A stretch of 64,000 bases of DNA from contig CM060831.1 of the NCBI GenBank assembly GCA_030762175.1, positions 76,682,001 through 76,746,000 of the forward strand. The letters are read 5' to 3'. The position numbers and the translations under genes are program-made. The stretch's first letter is position 1. Each line of letters starts with the position of its first letter. The stretch is from Metallyticus violacea (lineage: Eukaryota > Arthropoda > Insecta > Mantodea > Metallyticidae). Positions 11,064 through 22,946 of the stretch are shown piece by piece. The notes beneath the pieces were generated by a model that had not been told where the DNA came from, made no database searches, and worked only from the letters and a program-made list of their open reading frames with translations.

Positions 11064-12738
11064 AATTCAGCAGCAGTATTTCTAGTATTTCCGCTGTTCA
11101 CACATGAAACCTGTATCTTATTTCCTTATCCAGCACTGATCCTGTTGTTTTGAATTTAAGCAATATTTTACAAACTGTAATCTGAGGTGGATGAACCCCT
11201 GGAAAATATTCTTGAAATTTTGCATGACACTGAATAGCTGATCCATTTCTTAAAAAGCTACAATAAATGAAAATGGTCGTTCTGTATTAAATCTTTGAAC
11301 CATGACAAATAAAAAAATTTAAATGCAACAACACAGTGACTTCTCACTTTTCCACACCTAAACATGCATTAGTTGGCCTTATCAATGGCAATGTTTTTGC
11401 AGCTGTGACAAACTGGCTTTGGACCCAATGCACATGTGGTAAAGACAAAGACTAGATAGAAGCAATACAAACTTGAGAGTAATAAATACTAAATAAATTA
11501 TAGCTGATATATTATAATTTATTAATGTTTATTCTGCAGAGAATGTATCACCCAAGTTGAAACAAATTCTTAGAATTAACTTCTGCTTAGCACATTCCTC
11601 CTTGCCAGATCTATTTGTTCATCTTCAACGTTCTTTAGCAGTGAATAAATTAAACATGTAAGAGCTGTAAAACCTGGGATCAGTAGTGTCTAGAGCTACC
11701 AAGTACTCGTACTTAGATAGATTTATTAAATGTGTACACGTAACAATATGGCCTAGTTCAACCCAAGTTCTACACCAGGCCAATATTGAAACACATGTCA
11801 ATATAATAATTTTTACAAACACACTGGTGAATAATTACAATATTTTAACTTACAAATTGCCCTGAACAAACCCAATCCAAATCAAAAATCCTCTCTCCTC
11901 ACAGACTATATCCATTTGTTCTTAACTCCATATAAATATTTCCCCAGGTTCCTAAACTGACATTGATCACTAACCATTTTCTTAGCTGCAATTAACTTAT
12001 TTAACTTCAATCATTTCCCATTTATCAGTTGTCTCCATCCCATTGTTCCTGAACATTTAAACAGGATATGGTCTACATTTTCCACATTTCCACAAATAGG
12101 ACAAAATCCATGCTCAGCACTAGTTCTAAAACCCCTTGATCTTCAAATTCCCAATCTAAACTATGCCATTCCCTGTCTCTCTCATATTGCACTTACTAAT
12201 ATATCTTTCTCTTTTGGAATCCTCTTTTATCTCCTTATATAACATTAACTAGCTCTTCCGCATTATAAAATGTAACATGCCCATCTATATCATCAAACCT
12301 TGCTTTAATCTTTTTCCAGGAATCTCTCGTCAAATCACCTCTTCTTAGCCATAGGTCCCCCATTCCATTCCTCCTTAACTCTTCCCCAACTTTGTGCTCC
12401 CAATAACAATTACCTGTTCCAGACTCTTAGAATATTAAACATCCTTTCAATGAGGAGGTCTGCAACATCTGTTGTACCCTGAACCAATACTTTAGCACTG
12501 TCTCCATCACACACCCTCTCACACCAGCCATTCCCATTTCCAAGAGTGCTTCAACATTTGCAGCATTTTGTGGGATTCCCAACATAATCTTACAAAAACT
12601 AAGTACCCTATCTATCCATTTCTAGCTTTCCTCTTTCACCCATATTTCAATACCATATGCTCATCTAGAATCCACCATTGTCCTGTATATTCCAACCAAT
12701 TTACTGATAGCTCAGGTGCAACAAACATGCATTTCTTT

Positions 12739-12879
12739 GATATCATTGTATGTGTATGATTCAGTTGATATCATTGTATGTTCAGTTGAACTACACACTC
12801 TTAATGCTTCACTTACTTGTCATAATGTATGGAACCGGTTTCGAGAACATTTAGTTTCCATCTTCAGCCAGGCTAAAGT
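12739..12879 (-). mobile_element. 141-bp hammerhead mini-element (PLE-D terminus only)
   Basis: A complete insertion flanked by a perfect 12-bp target duplication, ATGCATTTCTTT, at 12727-12738 and 12880-12891, inside N1 copy a. It consists only of the PLE-D terminal repeat: a left part with the GATATCATTGTATG motif partly duplicated, the conserved CACTTACTTGTC block, and one hammerhead ribozyme. It has no protein gene. It must have been mobilised in trans, presumably by a PLE reverse transcriptase and endonuclease. Confidence 0.85.
12830..12870 (-). ncRNA. hammerhead ribozyme (PLE-D, mini-element)
   Basis: Minus strand: TGG (helix I), CTGAAGA, helix II hairpin GGAAAC/GTTCTC with one mismatch, GAAAC, CG, GTT, then CCA closing helix I. 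Helix III is the self-complementary ACCGGT. Confidence 0.8.
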
Positions 12880-13078
12880 ATGCATTTCTTTATCAACTTC
12901 GGAGATAGTAAAGCCTTGATTAGCGCAAGTTTTTTCTGTTTTTCCCATTGACCCGAAGTCCTCAAAACCAACCCTAAATAGGAAAATTCCTTCATAATCT
13001 GTATCTCCTCCCTGGCCATATACCACTTCTAATCCTTTCTCAACTTATTTCCCTTTTTAAATACCATCATTTTATTAT

Positions 13079-13475
13079 TTGATATCATTGTATGATTCAG
13101 TTGAACTACACACTCTTAAAGCTTCACTTACTTTTCATAAATGTGTGGAACCGGTTTCAAGAACATTTAGTTCCCATCTTCAGCCAGGCTAAAGTTCAAC
13201 TGTCGGATCATTCATTGAGCTGTGGGAATGTATATTCTGCTCTGGTGGCGGTGTGATAAATTTGTAGTTTATGTTTTCATCCCTGGCAATGTCAAAGTTC
13301 ATTATGCTGTCTTTGTATTTGTAGATGTAGATTTTCTCCCAGGTGGCTAATTCCGTAGGTCCTTGTACTGATTTTAATAATTTTGCTTTATTTATTATGT
13401 CGTGATTTTGTGTCCAAAAATGATATGCTACTGCTGATTTCTCTATTTGCTTGTACTTTATGTTTCTGAAATGTT
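13079..13475 (-). mobile_element. PLE-D 3'-end fragment with hammerhead and endonuclease tail
   Basis: Begins at the PLE-D terminal motif (GATATCATTGTATGATTCAG), runs through the CACTTACTT block and a hammerhead, then into the end of the GIY-YIG ORF. It matches 46650-47040 closely (for example the minus-strand codons for the KTKLLKSV-like and HFWT regions). It breaks off before the YIG motif, where N1 copy a resumes. No clear target duplication is visible; about 150 bp of N1 were lost at the junction. Confidence 0.8.
13146..13186 (-). ncRNA. hammerhead ribozyme (PLE-D fragment)
   Basis: Minus strand: TGG, CTGAAGA, helix II GGGAAC/GTTCTT (two G-U pairs), GAAAC, CG, GTT, CCA. Helix III is ACCGGT. 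The core is complete. Confidence 0.8.
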
Positions 13476-14414
13476 ATAATGTCTGTAAATAAATTGAAAA
13501 GAATTGGACTTAACTTATACCCTTGTCTAAACCCCATGTCTTGAGTAACTTCCTCAGTCACATGATTTTAACATCTAACACAGAACATATTAGTCTTATA
13601 AAGCTCTTTCGCAAAACAATCATTTCCTTACTCAATCCTTTATGCCATAATTTATTCCATAATGCCTCTCTTTTAATTTGATCATATGCTTTCTCTAAGT
13701 CAACAAATACTGCGTATAATCTGAACCGTTTGTTAACTAAGTATTTATCTATTATTGTTTTAATAACAAATACATAATCAGCAGTTATTTGGCTTTTTCT
13801 TAAAACCTGATTGAAATGGGAAGATTAGAGTATTCTTTTCTACCCAATCATTTATTCTGTCAGTTAAAATCCCTGTAAAACCTTGCCAAAATTCAACAGA
13901 AGACCTATTTCTCTATGACTTCCTGCTTCATCAATAGACCCTTTACCCTTATATATATGGAGTGTATAATAGCTGTACACCAACCCCATACATTAAAACT
14001 TCAGATTTATAAATATCTCATTTTGAAGTTTAATTCAAGGAAATAAAGGAAACAAATAAGATCATTAATATGTGAGGAACTTCATTAATTCTATCTCTGA
14101 AAATACACAAATACAGATAAATTAAGGCAGTCAGTCACATTTTAAATATTAATAGCAGAGTAAAAAAAGTCTGTAAAAAATCTAAAGGTGACTCTGTGAA
14201 ATGCTCATATATCACAGTTAAGTTGTTGCAAGATGTTGAACAAATCACCTATTATTTTATCCTTTTTTACCCATTAGGTATTTCAGAAATTCATAATTTT
14301 GCATGTCTTTGGTGCCTCAGTATTAAAAATGGGCATTATACATTATTCAAAATAATAATAATCCTGTATAATTAATAAAATTAGGATAAACCAATAAATT
14401 AATTAAAAATGTTT

Positions 14415-14470
14415 ATGGGAATATTGCACAGTGAAGCTAATCATATTAAATTATTGTATGATTCAAAACC
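14415..14470. repeat. PLE-D outer tail fragment
   Basis: Contains CACAGTGAAGCTAATCATAT followed by ATTGTATGATTCAA, the same two blocks that meet at the outer end of PLE-D copies at 48320-48375, 55605-55657 and 63685-63730. Confidence 0.6.
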
Positions 14471-14487
14471 AATAAATGTTTTATTTT

Positions 14488-14705
14488 GTTAACCAAGAGG
14501 TTAATTGCATTCCACCAAGATGACCTGGGTTCAATCCCAGGTGCTGGATATGAAATTTGTGGCAGATAAAGTGGCATCTAAGTACATTTTCTTCAGGTTG
14601 ATTCCACTTTCATTCATTTCACCAAGCATTTTACGGGTCACCATTATTCCAATAATATTCATTAACTATCATAGTATAGACCCTCCCAAACCCATTCAGT
14701 CAAAA
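14488..14705 (+). repeat. SINE-C copy 1 (tRNA-like head)
   Basis: A tRNA-like head ends in box B GGTTCAATCCC (14528-14538), followed by GAAATTTGTGGCAGATAAAGT. The same head-plus-body pair (GGTTCAATCCC, then GAATTTGTGGCAAATGAAGT) recurs at 27480-27545. Boundaries are approximate and no target duplication was found. Confidence 0.55.
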
Positions 14706-14719
14706 TGAACTATGTTACT

Positions 14720-16968
14720 ATCCTCTACAGCCAACATATGGAACTTCTATGTAATCAGACAACTGTGAACTGTCTTTAGATCACCATTATACAATCTGAA
14801 ATATCTGAATAGATAGTGCCAATTATTAAGCAAGAGCTAAATATAATTTAAAGCAAGAGACAAATGTCAAATGTAGTGAATCTGAATACCTCAAGTCCAG
14901 TTCAAGTATATGTGAGCAATATACTTTCATATCTCAGCCGTGTAGAAACAGGCAGTATAACATATAACCTTAAAGTTAACATGAACTGATTATTAGTAAT
15001 ATAATTCTTAAGCCCACTTTGATTAATGTAGAAAAATGATGTGGAAAATTAAATATCTTACATTTATTTCATGCAATCTGTTGCACAGTTTTTGAACCAA
15101 TGAAAAAGAAAAATAATTAAATATAACAACAACAGATATTAAGTTGACTAGCAATAAATGAAAACCAAAAGTTTACTTGTTTCTTCCTCTACTTCACAGA
15201 ATATATTTAATAGTCATCTTTGGACAGCCCATATTGGTGAATTTTGGTAATTCTATAATTGGAAATGAATTATGTAACTATATCAATGAATTATAGAGAA
15301 AATTAATGATTACAATAGGAAAATACAGTCTGATAAAGCATTGCTTTTGCAGATTTAATATTACATTGTTCATTTTCATTGCTAATAAATATTTGTTTTT
15401 AATTTGTTTCACTGATACTAAGTCTTGCCACATATTTCCTTCTTATTTCAATATTCCATCTTTTGGTGGTGTATAATATTTTTTCTTTCACCTCTTGTTT
15501 TTACCAAGTAGTGAAAACCATCATGAACTAAGAGCCTTTGAAATTAGAAGAATTAATGAGCTTTGAAGTGAATATTATTAAATATCATTGTTAAGGATAA
15601 TTTGTAATCATTTAAGATACATAGTCACCTGGGAAAAAAGGCTATTATTTAAAATAGCCATAGAGCATAGCACAGCTCATTCCACTTTCAGGCACAGTTG
15701 CTCAAATTTGTACCTCAGGATTTTAAAAGAAACTGTCTCAATACAGTTTCTCTTTATTTGATATTGCCTTTAACTTAATGCATGATGCATGCTTGAGGAG
15801 ATACTCTCTCATGATGTAAGTGAAGTTCTTGTCAACATTTGCAAACATTCAACTTGGAATATTTCAGTTGTTTCACTGTCAATGACTTCTAAATACATTA
15901 AATATTGAGAGAGACAGTTTGATCACCCAAACTGTAATATCAAAGTTATTACCATAGTTAAAAGGCAAAGCAGTATTGTTCCACAGGCTTTTCAGATGAT
16001 TTATATTTCATTGTATAAAAATTGTACTGAACAAATAAAATAACAGAGAAAAGAAACAAATGTAATGGAGGTCAGTAACAAGAGTTTGTTTGCATTAGAC
16101 ATGTCTTGCTATTGAATGAAGTCTTATAAACACACTGTTAATTCAATAATATAAAAAGGAAACAAATTTTCTCAATATGAAACCTGTTTATGGTAGGCAG
16201 GCATATTTTTCAGCAATTGTGATTAATTTCTGGTCATTTGCACAGTAATGACAATGGGCAGAGACTAATATAGTTAGTTCCTAAGTGTTTCATGTTTATA
16301 TGTGCAGGTATGCAGTGAAATCAGGTGTTTCATTATTATTTATCATATCAGTATTAATGAACAGTATCTCAAAACTGTACATTTCATAGCTAAGACTGCT
16401 TGATTTGGAATTTTCATCTCCTAAAATTAAAATTATTTTGTTTATTTGTACATAGTTGTTTGAATAACAAATTTTTTATTCTCTATATTCAAAGCAGAAT
16501 ATATGGGAGTTCATTTTATAATACATTTAGAAGTACACTAGAAAAATGGATGGGACCTCAAGTTTGAAAATGCAAATAAAAAATTGTGCTCATTGTAGAG
16601 TACAGCCTTTTATATAGAAGCACAAAAGGCTTAAACTAAGTATAAACAGAATTTTGTATCAATTCTGTTTTTTATTTCTATTTATAGACCAAGTTAAGAG
16701 TTAGGATGTTGCAATGGATTTATATTTCACAAAAGAAATCAAATGGTAAGTTTATGAGTTAGCAACAATGAAAAATGAATACTTGTTACTACCAATATCA
16801 CTACAGCCCCCCCCCCCCTTCTACCATTTTAAGGTTTGGCTCCTGAGATGCTGTTCTGCTTGCTCATTTCCTAGATTAGTCTATATTTATTTGACATGTT
16901 TCCTTTTAATTTACTGTTTGAATGTTAGTTCATAGTTATTCTTAAAATATCTCATTATTTTTATTAAT
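14720..16968. other. AT-rich intergenic DNA
   Basis: No recognisable gene. A 12-bp C run lies at 16807-16818. A 47-bp stretch at 15200-15246 has good splice signals on both sides but is too short to support as an exon. Confidence 0.5.
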
Positions 16969-17770
16969 CTCTTCTGGGTCAAAATATTTAGAACACACTT
17001 TATAGTTTCACTTACATGAGATTTACTCAAGACATGTTTCATGGAACTATTTTCCGCATCCTCAGCTGTTTAACGAATGTTGGATCATTTGTAGAAGTTG
17101 GGTAGGTAGATAAATGGATTGACTCTGGTGGTCTTGTGATAAACTTAAGTAAAGAGCTGTCTGCTTCCAGGATGTCAAAATTCATAAGGTTTTGCTCATG
17201 TTTTTTTTATAAATCCTTCCCATATGTTTACTTCTTTTGGTTGTTGAACAGTTTTTAATAACTTGATGTCTTTTTATATTTTCTATACCTTTTTCCTTTA
17301 CCAGTTTTTTTTCACAATCTATTGCGAAAAAATCTACATAGGAAAAATAAAAGAGAAATATAGGCATTAGGTTGAAGAAATATTGGGAAATATCCATTAC
17401 AAACAGATAGATAAATCAGCTATGGCAGCATATTTTTGGAAAGAAAACAATGAAATAAAAAATGCATGAAGTTATTAAAAATTGTTCAACAACCAAAAGA
17501 ATTAAACATAAAGGAAAGGATTTATGGGGGGGGGGGAACGCATGAGCACAACCGTATGAATTTTGATATCCCAGAGGCAGATAGTTCTTTATTCAAATTT
17601 ATCAGAAGACCACTAGAGTCAGCCCAGACACCTACCTATCCAACTCCTATGAATGATCCAACAGCCATTTAAGCAGAGGACGTGGACAATTTTTCCAGGA
17701 AGATGTTCTGAGTAAATCTCATGTAAGTGAAATAAATAAGAGTGTTCTAAATATTTAGACCCAGAAGAGA
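16969..17770. mobile_element. inverted-dimer Penelope-like element (PLE-B)
   Basis: Two copies of the PLE-B 3' end lie tail to tail. The outer arms 16969-17043 and 17703-17770 are near-perfect inverted repeats. The left arm encodes the end of a GIY-YIG ORF on the minus strand (up to 17397, with a broken CEKKL and IDCEKK remnant). The right arm encodes the same tail on the plus strand (MNFDIPEADSSLFKFI, RRPLESAQTPTYP, 17550-17670). A likely 8-bp target duplication, TTATTAAT, lies at 16961-16968 and 17771-17778. The left arm keeps a hammerhead; the right arm has lost most of it around 17670-17710. Confidence 0.8.
17028..17068 (-). ncRNA. hammerhead ribozyme (PLE-B)
   Basis: Minus strand: CAG, CTGAGGA, helix II with GGAA/TTCC and some mismatches, GAAAC, AT, GTC, TTG. 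Helix III is the palindrome ACATGT. Helix I is a three-pair stem including one G-U. Confidence 0.7.
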
Positions 17771-17779
17771 TTATTAATG

Positions 17780-18939
17780 TTTGTTTTAATTATGTTGAAT
17801 TCCAAATTGAATTAATATTGAAATTGTTTTTATTTTTTTCTGTGAATTTTATGATAATGAAACTCTTTAATTGGTCACATTGTTACATAATTATAAATTT
17901 ATGTTTCTTCCTTACAGCAGTATTCAGCAATTGATCTTAGAAGTTTACTTTCAGGTGAATCTATTTTCCCATTATGTTGTGCATTTGCAATCTAAATTTC
18001 AGAATCATAAATCATTGTTATATTTAGGCTCTTTTCATAGGTAAATTATTTCTCACTAGAGAAGAAGGAATTTGTAACTGCTTGTACATAGACTGGCATC
18101 AAAAATACGGACAGGAATGAAGGAACTTCCCTTTATTTTGAAAACTGATATACTACAAACTCACTCAACTCACAAAGGTTGAGCACATATATCAAATGCT
18201 CAAGAAGAGAAAATAAAACATTTCAATGTGGTATTTGAATAATACAGATCTTGTTGGTGAAACCAAAAAATGCAAGGAAAATATTTAAAGTGAGCTTTAA
18301 GACTGCAGCTGTCTACCTAGATGCATTGTCATTCACATTCTTTAAATGTAAATAATAAAATAATACAAATTGTATTTGTATCCCCATTGTTTAGAAGGGT
18401 ATCATGAGAGGGAGGATTAAAAAGTAGCATAAATATATTTTCATAAAAAATTTTATAACTAAACAAAATGAGAAATGTATACAGAGAAACTCCATGTGTT
18501 AGATAGTTTTTAATATAAATGCACCAAGTCTTTGAAGTTGTGCATGACCAATTTGACTTCATCTGAGTTGAAAAAGTTTTTCATTGGACCAAACAGATTT
18601 TCAAGTAGCTAGATCCAGATATGGGTTCTGAAACTCCTCCAAGCCAAATTGCACAATTTGTAGAACAGCATCTGCAACATGGGAACAAGCATTATTGCAA
18701 AACAGTCTTAATATTTGCAACGTCATTGTTAGGGTATTTATCATGAAGAGCATGATACCAATTTGTCACTGTGTAGGTATAAAAGTCTACTTTTTTTTTT
18801 TTTTTTTTTTTTTTAACCTAAATAATCACCAATTTCATATTAAAAATATTTTTTCCCACTATTTCTGTTCCTCAATTTTTCTCTCATTACTTTAGTTTCT
18901 TCACATTTGAGAATATGTATGCCAATAATTAAATTTCTT
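17780..18939. other. AT-rich DNA, possibly an old DNA-transposon remnant
   Basis: No intact frame. The segment 18320-18700 has a slightly different texture, but I could not place it in a family. A 29-bp T run lies at about 18791-18819. Confidence 0.35.
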
Positions 18940-19965
18940 TCCACACATAGGTCATTCATCTAAATTGCTTCCCTCTCTTAAACCTTTCAAATTCACTAGC
19001 CTGCTCTAGCCCACACAATTCCTTCCTACACCATTCTATCTCCACATATTTTTCATTAATAATTTTCATTATCTCACTCTTTCTTTAATTCCTTGTAGAT
19101 ACTCAACGACTTTATATTATTGAAACTACTAAATATTTCCTGAGTTTTAATATTTTCAATTCTTAGTATAATTTCTATCCAAAAACCTTTTTAATTCTAT
19201 TAACACAAGTATTACACCAGGTAGCATTCTCTTGCAAATTTAAACATTGTTTCAAAATATTTTGTTCACCTAAACTCTTTATCCTCAATATTTCAAAATT
19301 GTTACCATAATTTTCCCTTTACTCCCTACTCTTCCTAATTCTATTTGTGCAACCCCATTGGGTAAAACTTTTAGCAATCCCAGAATTTGTTTACAAAAAT
19401 CCCTGTGGATTAAGGCCATATTTAACCAACCCTCATCAATACCCTAATTTTATACTCTGTACAACATTTTAGCCTTAGAACAGCCAAGTATATTCCGTAT
19501 AGCCACTTTAAGTGCACACCTGAAATTTTATGCCTGCAAATACATATAACTTACAAAGTTATCCTTCCTTTTATTAATACCTTTTTCTTTTGTTCACTCC
19601 AACCACCATTGCTATTGAGTCTGATACCTATTAATCATATTTATTAATCACTCCAATTTCTATCTCTTCCCAATGCTATTTTTCATTTTTCTGCATCTAA
19701 CTTCCTTTCTGGAATATCATGATTTTTTATTTTAGAATATTTATTCTTAGTTCCCATTCCTTACAAAATTTAGATAATGTTCAATTGCATTCACTAAACG
19801 AACATTAGCTATTAACCTTACTACCAGGTCATAAGCCAGGAATCTTAATATTATTAATTGGGGGATGCCTGTTAACTTACTGATTACTTCTAATATATCA
19901 TCAATATACACATAAAATAGTAAAATTAGATATATAGAAACTGTTTGCTTCCTCAAGTAATGTCT
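18940..19965 (-). pseudogene. N1 non-LTR retrotransposon, copy b (RT to C-terminus)
   Basis: Minus strand. Near 19950-19750 the frame reads YVYIDDILEVISK, then LRFLAYDLVV and ANVRLVNAIEHYLNF, matching LLFADDLVV and the following block of copy d (59586-59440). The catalytic FADD is changed to LAYD. Downstream, 19540-18960 aligns loosely with the C-terminal part of copies d and e. It is heavily eroded and frameshifted, and is the most diverged of the five copies. Confidence 0.6.
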
Positions 19966-20430
19966 GACATTCTCACTTCTGCATGGTCACTGTCACAAGC
20001 TGATATGTATGAGAGACTCTAGCTCAGACACCAGTGAATGGAGTGTGGGTCTCATCATTGCATCTTTCAGAAAGTCATGTCCTTTAGTGCAGTCCATCAA
20101 ATGACCCAACATATCTCGGAATGAAACAGAAAATAAAAGGTTAATTCTTTTGAAATTGTTTTTATTTCTCAACATAAGTCTCCCTTGACATTAATATTGC
20201 ACCTTCAGAAATGCATGCCCTTCTTTAGCGCAATCCATCAAATAGTCAAAGGATAATACAAGGGTCACAAATATTGGGTATTAAAAGGATATATGTTTAA
20301 ATATATATACAAGTAGTTTTTTATTGTTAAAAGGGCGATATTAAGATGTATGGCAGTAAGGCCCATGCAATAGTAGTGCTTACATTTGTGTACTTTAAAA
20401 CTGCCATATTAATTAAAAGTCCATGAGTTA

Positions 20431-20490
20431 TATATATAAAGAAGGGTAAATACAGGGCAGGGTAAATATATATAAAGAAGGGTAAATACA
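20431..20490. repeat. short tandem duplication
   Basis: The block TATATAAAGAAGGGTAAATA occurs twice, 35 bp apart (from about 20432 and 20467). It lies in the UTR-like flank of the mariner fragment. Confidence 0.6.
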
Positions 20491-20519
20491 GAAAACTACT
20501 TGGGCTAAATGTTGAGATA

Positions 20520-21180
20520 GGGAATCTATGGTGAACATTCATTGTATGAGGATCATTTGAAAAGTTCTTGGAATGAAGCACAAAATAAAGATTAATGCTT
20601 TTGAAATTGTTCTTATTTCATATCAGGAATTTCACCAAAGAATTTTTTCAGCTATAGGAAGAATTTTAAGTTCGATGTAGCCAAAATTTGGGGAAAAAGA
20701 AAAATGTGGTAGCAAATCATGACACAATTCATTGATTTTTGCGATTGCAATAATGCACACTTGTGGGTGAGCTTAATTTTGGTGCAAGATCATTTTCATC
20801 TTTGATAAATCAGTCTTTTCTGGCATATATTTACCTTTAGTTGGTGCAGGAAACTTAGCAGAGTATGCTCCAGTAATACTAGGAAGATATCTTTAGCATT
20901 CCAGAAAACTGATGCCAAGATCTTTCCAGTACTTCAAGCATGTGAGTGGTGGTGGAGAATCATAATGTTTGAATTGTTTGGTCTCTCTTGTGTAGTGCAA
21001 CCATATTTCATCATGGGAATAAAATCAATTGGATCTCTCTGAAAAGATGCCAAATTTTTTCAGAGATTTGCATTCTAATTTGCTTTTGATCGAATATTAA
21101 CAGATGCATACCTATCTTGTGATAATCTCTTCTAATGTGATTCCTCAGTCAAAATATCCATTTGCTTGTATTGCAGGGTA
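20520..21180 (-). pseudogene. mariner transposase remnant (catalytic half)
   Basis: Minus-strand frames give, in order, LLIFDQKQIRMQISEKIWHL, HKRDQTIQTL, ILASVFWNAKDI, GKYMPEKTDLSKMKMILHQ, IAIAKINELCHDLLPH and SPNFGYI. This is the middle and end of an irritans-like mariner transposase: the KVMASVFWD block, the HQDNA block (decayed to LHQN here) and the INELxxELLPHPPYSPD block with the last aspartate changed to N. Several stops and shifts make it dead. A related flank (GGAATGAAACAGAAAATAAA) is repeated at 20115, hinting at a second partial copy at 19990-20200. Confidence 0.75.
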
Positions 21181-22300
21181 TATAGCTTCAGCATTTTCTG
21201 ATGCCTTTCGTCAGTAATCCTTGAATAGCATTGTGCACTTCTTAAACAATATCTGGATATTGTGGCAGATTTTGGCTATCCACTACTGGTTCATTTTCCA
21301 AGTTTTTACAAACACATTTGAAATCAGTGGTCACTTTGAAAGTTGAAAATGATGGTACAGGATTCCCTAGAGCATTTATCATCTCAGTATGAATTCCTGT
21401 TGCTGTCATTCTTCCTCACCAAAAGTATTTTTACTACATGCTGTTTGATATTTGCCATTTTTCCAATATGCATACATCTGCACCACTGCAAAAGGAATAC
21501 CTACTATGCTCCTTCACCAAGAAAAGCATTATTGCACAGCTATCTCTGCAGAAGATGGCAAATTTTGATAAAATAATTCATTTGGTAATACTGCTGCAGT
21601 CTGTGAGTGATTCTAAGAATTTTTCAATTGACTATTCATAATCTTGAATTCTTTTGTTCTTCTGACAGGTTTATGGACAGGCAGGGTGCATTATCTTTGT
21701 AATGTTGCAATTTGTCATGTGCAGTATCCTAAGCTGTACTGTGGTAAATGTTCTGCCAAGATTCACAGATAAAAATGCCAGTTTTGCTGAAATGCCTATT
21801 GAGTTCATGTTGAAGTAGTTACAGGTGAATCAAAATGTAGCTCAGCAAGTTTTTATACCCTTTTTAAAAGACACTGCTCTTTCCAGAGATGTGTAGCATT
21901 TTACAATGAATTTCAGTCAAAATTTTACATTTTGTCCACAAAACACAGATGCCTTATTGCTCTTTAATGGTGAGCATTATCAAACTCACCATAGTTAATG
22001 CTACATCTTCAAGGCTGACAGGTGATCAAGTCACAAAGATCTTTAATGCATTATACAAATTATTTGTTTGCTTCCTTTGAACTTCTAGGCCACAAAGTTA
22101 TTGAGTGAAAAAAAGTATTCTAAATTACTTTTCAATCCTCCCTCAATTCTTGAGATGTATAAAAATATATTCTATAATTTATTACTTAGTAAGTTGCCTA
22201 TGTAAAGCTATACCCTATTTTAAATTATTAAAATTTAGGATAAAGTAATGGAAGATGAGTATTTGAATATAACAAATATTTATGAATTTTTAAGTTTTAA
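21180..22300. other. AT-rich DNA flanking the mariner remnant
   Basis: Possibly more of the mariner N-terminal half at 21180-21400. Nothing else is supported. Confidence 0.35.
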
Positions 22301-22424
22301 TGTTAGCAGCATAAAGTCTTGTATAAAATATAGTGAACTTTTGTAACAGTGATGTCAAATATTAACATTTTAAAAAAATTGAGTCGAGATTGTAACATAC
22401 ACACTACTAAAGTTCAATAAAATG

Positions 22425-22465
22425 TAGGACTAGTTTCGGGAGCCATCGCTCCTATCATCAGTTCC
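22425..22465 (-). ncRNA. hammerhead ribozyme (PLE-A left end)
   Basis: Minus strand: GGAA, CTGATGA, helix II GGAGC-GATG-GCTCC, GAAAC, TA, GTC. Helix III is ACTAGT. Helix I is weakened here (GGAA facing CTAC). Confidence 0.85.
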
Positions 22466-22912
22466 TGGTCGGCTGCCGGCCTCGCTGTTTATGGTAGATC
22501 CATTCGTCTCTGGTGGAGGCTTAATGAACTTTTGTATTAGTACATCACTTGGCAGGATTTCGAAATTAAAAACTTTCTCCTTATTCTTCCAAATATAGAT
22601 GTTCTTCCAGACTGTAAGTTCAGTTTTCCCTTTAATATTTTTAAGTAAAATGGGGGTTTTATTAATGTTATGTTGTTCTTTCCAAAAGTGCCAAGCTACT
22701 GCCGATTTTTCTTCTTGTTTTTGGTTTATATTCCTAATGTGTTCTTTAGCTCTTGTTTTTATGTTTCTTTTGGTCTTTCCAATATAAACTTTTTCACAAT
22801 CGTTGCAGTTCATCCGATATATTCCTGATTTATCTTCTTCTTGTAGGTTATCTTCTTTTTTCTTCTTTGAGTTAAGGATATTTTTAATGGAATAATTATT
22901 TTTTGGAGTCAA
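22430..22912 (-). pseudogene. PLE-A GIY-YIG endonuclease domain
   Basis: A 160-residue open stretch and the C-terminal endonuclease of a Penelope-type polyprotein, used to nick target DNA for reverse transcription. Visible in order: MTPKNNYSIKNIL (residues 1-13), SGIYRMNCNDCEKVYIGKTK (residues 29-48; GIY, a CxxC pair, then YIG), RAKEHIRNI (56-64), SAVAWHFWKEQHN (75-87, with conserved His), WKNIYIWKNKEKVFNFEI (102-119) and the tail LIQKFIKPPPE. The catalytic arginine-like position in TKRNIKTRAKEH and the glutamate in WKNIYIWKNKEK are present. It is separated from the RT frame by a shift at about 22912-22947. The last 20 residues overlap the hammerhead. Confidence 0.85.
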
Positions 22913-22946
22913 AACAATGTTGTATCTTTTACAAATCTTTTGAAAT

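Larger units (their letters stand above)
11880..13975 (-). pseudogene. N1 non-LTR retrotransposon, copy a (RT to C-terminus)
   Basis: Minus-strand frames at 13480-13975 give RT blocks: FGKVLQGF, FVDLEKAYDQIKREALWNKL and a WGLDKG region, matching copy d (59580-60080). At 12060-12130 a CPxCG knuckle, CPICGNVENVDHILFKC, is followed by GKYLYGVKNKWI, as at the end of copy c (55061-55528). Two PLE-D fragments interrupt it (12739-12879 and 13079-13475). The FADD catalytic block is absent: about 150 bp of RT relative to copy d are missing at the 13079-13475 insertion. It is a dead copy with several shifts. The 3' limit near 11880 is approximate. Confidence 0.75.

Noticed and set aside
14505..14708. 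67-codon frame beginning in a tRNA-like sequence
   Set aside because: It is SINE-C read through; no coding signal.
15200..15246. 47-bp micro-exon with good acceptor (TTCTTCCTCTACTTCACAG) and a GTAATT donor
   Set aside because: Too short to test coding; no neighbouring exon found in a compatible phase.
20030..20240. Imperfect direct repeats near 20050 and 20210 (GTCCATCAAAT / ATCCATCAAAT blocks) as a regulatory array
   Set aside because: More simply explained as overlapping remnants of mariner flanks.
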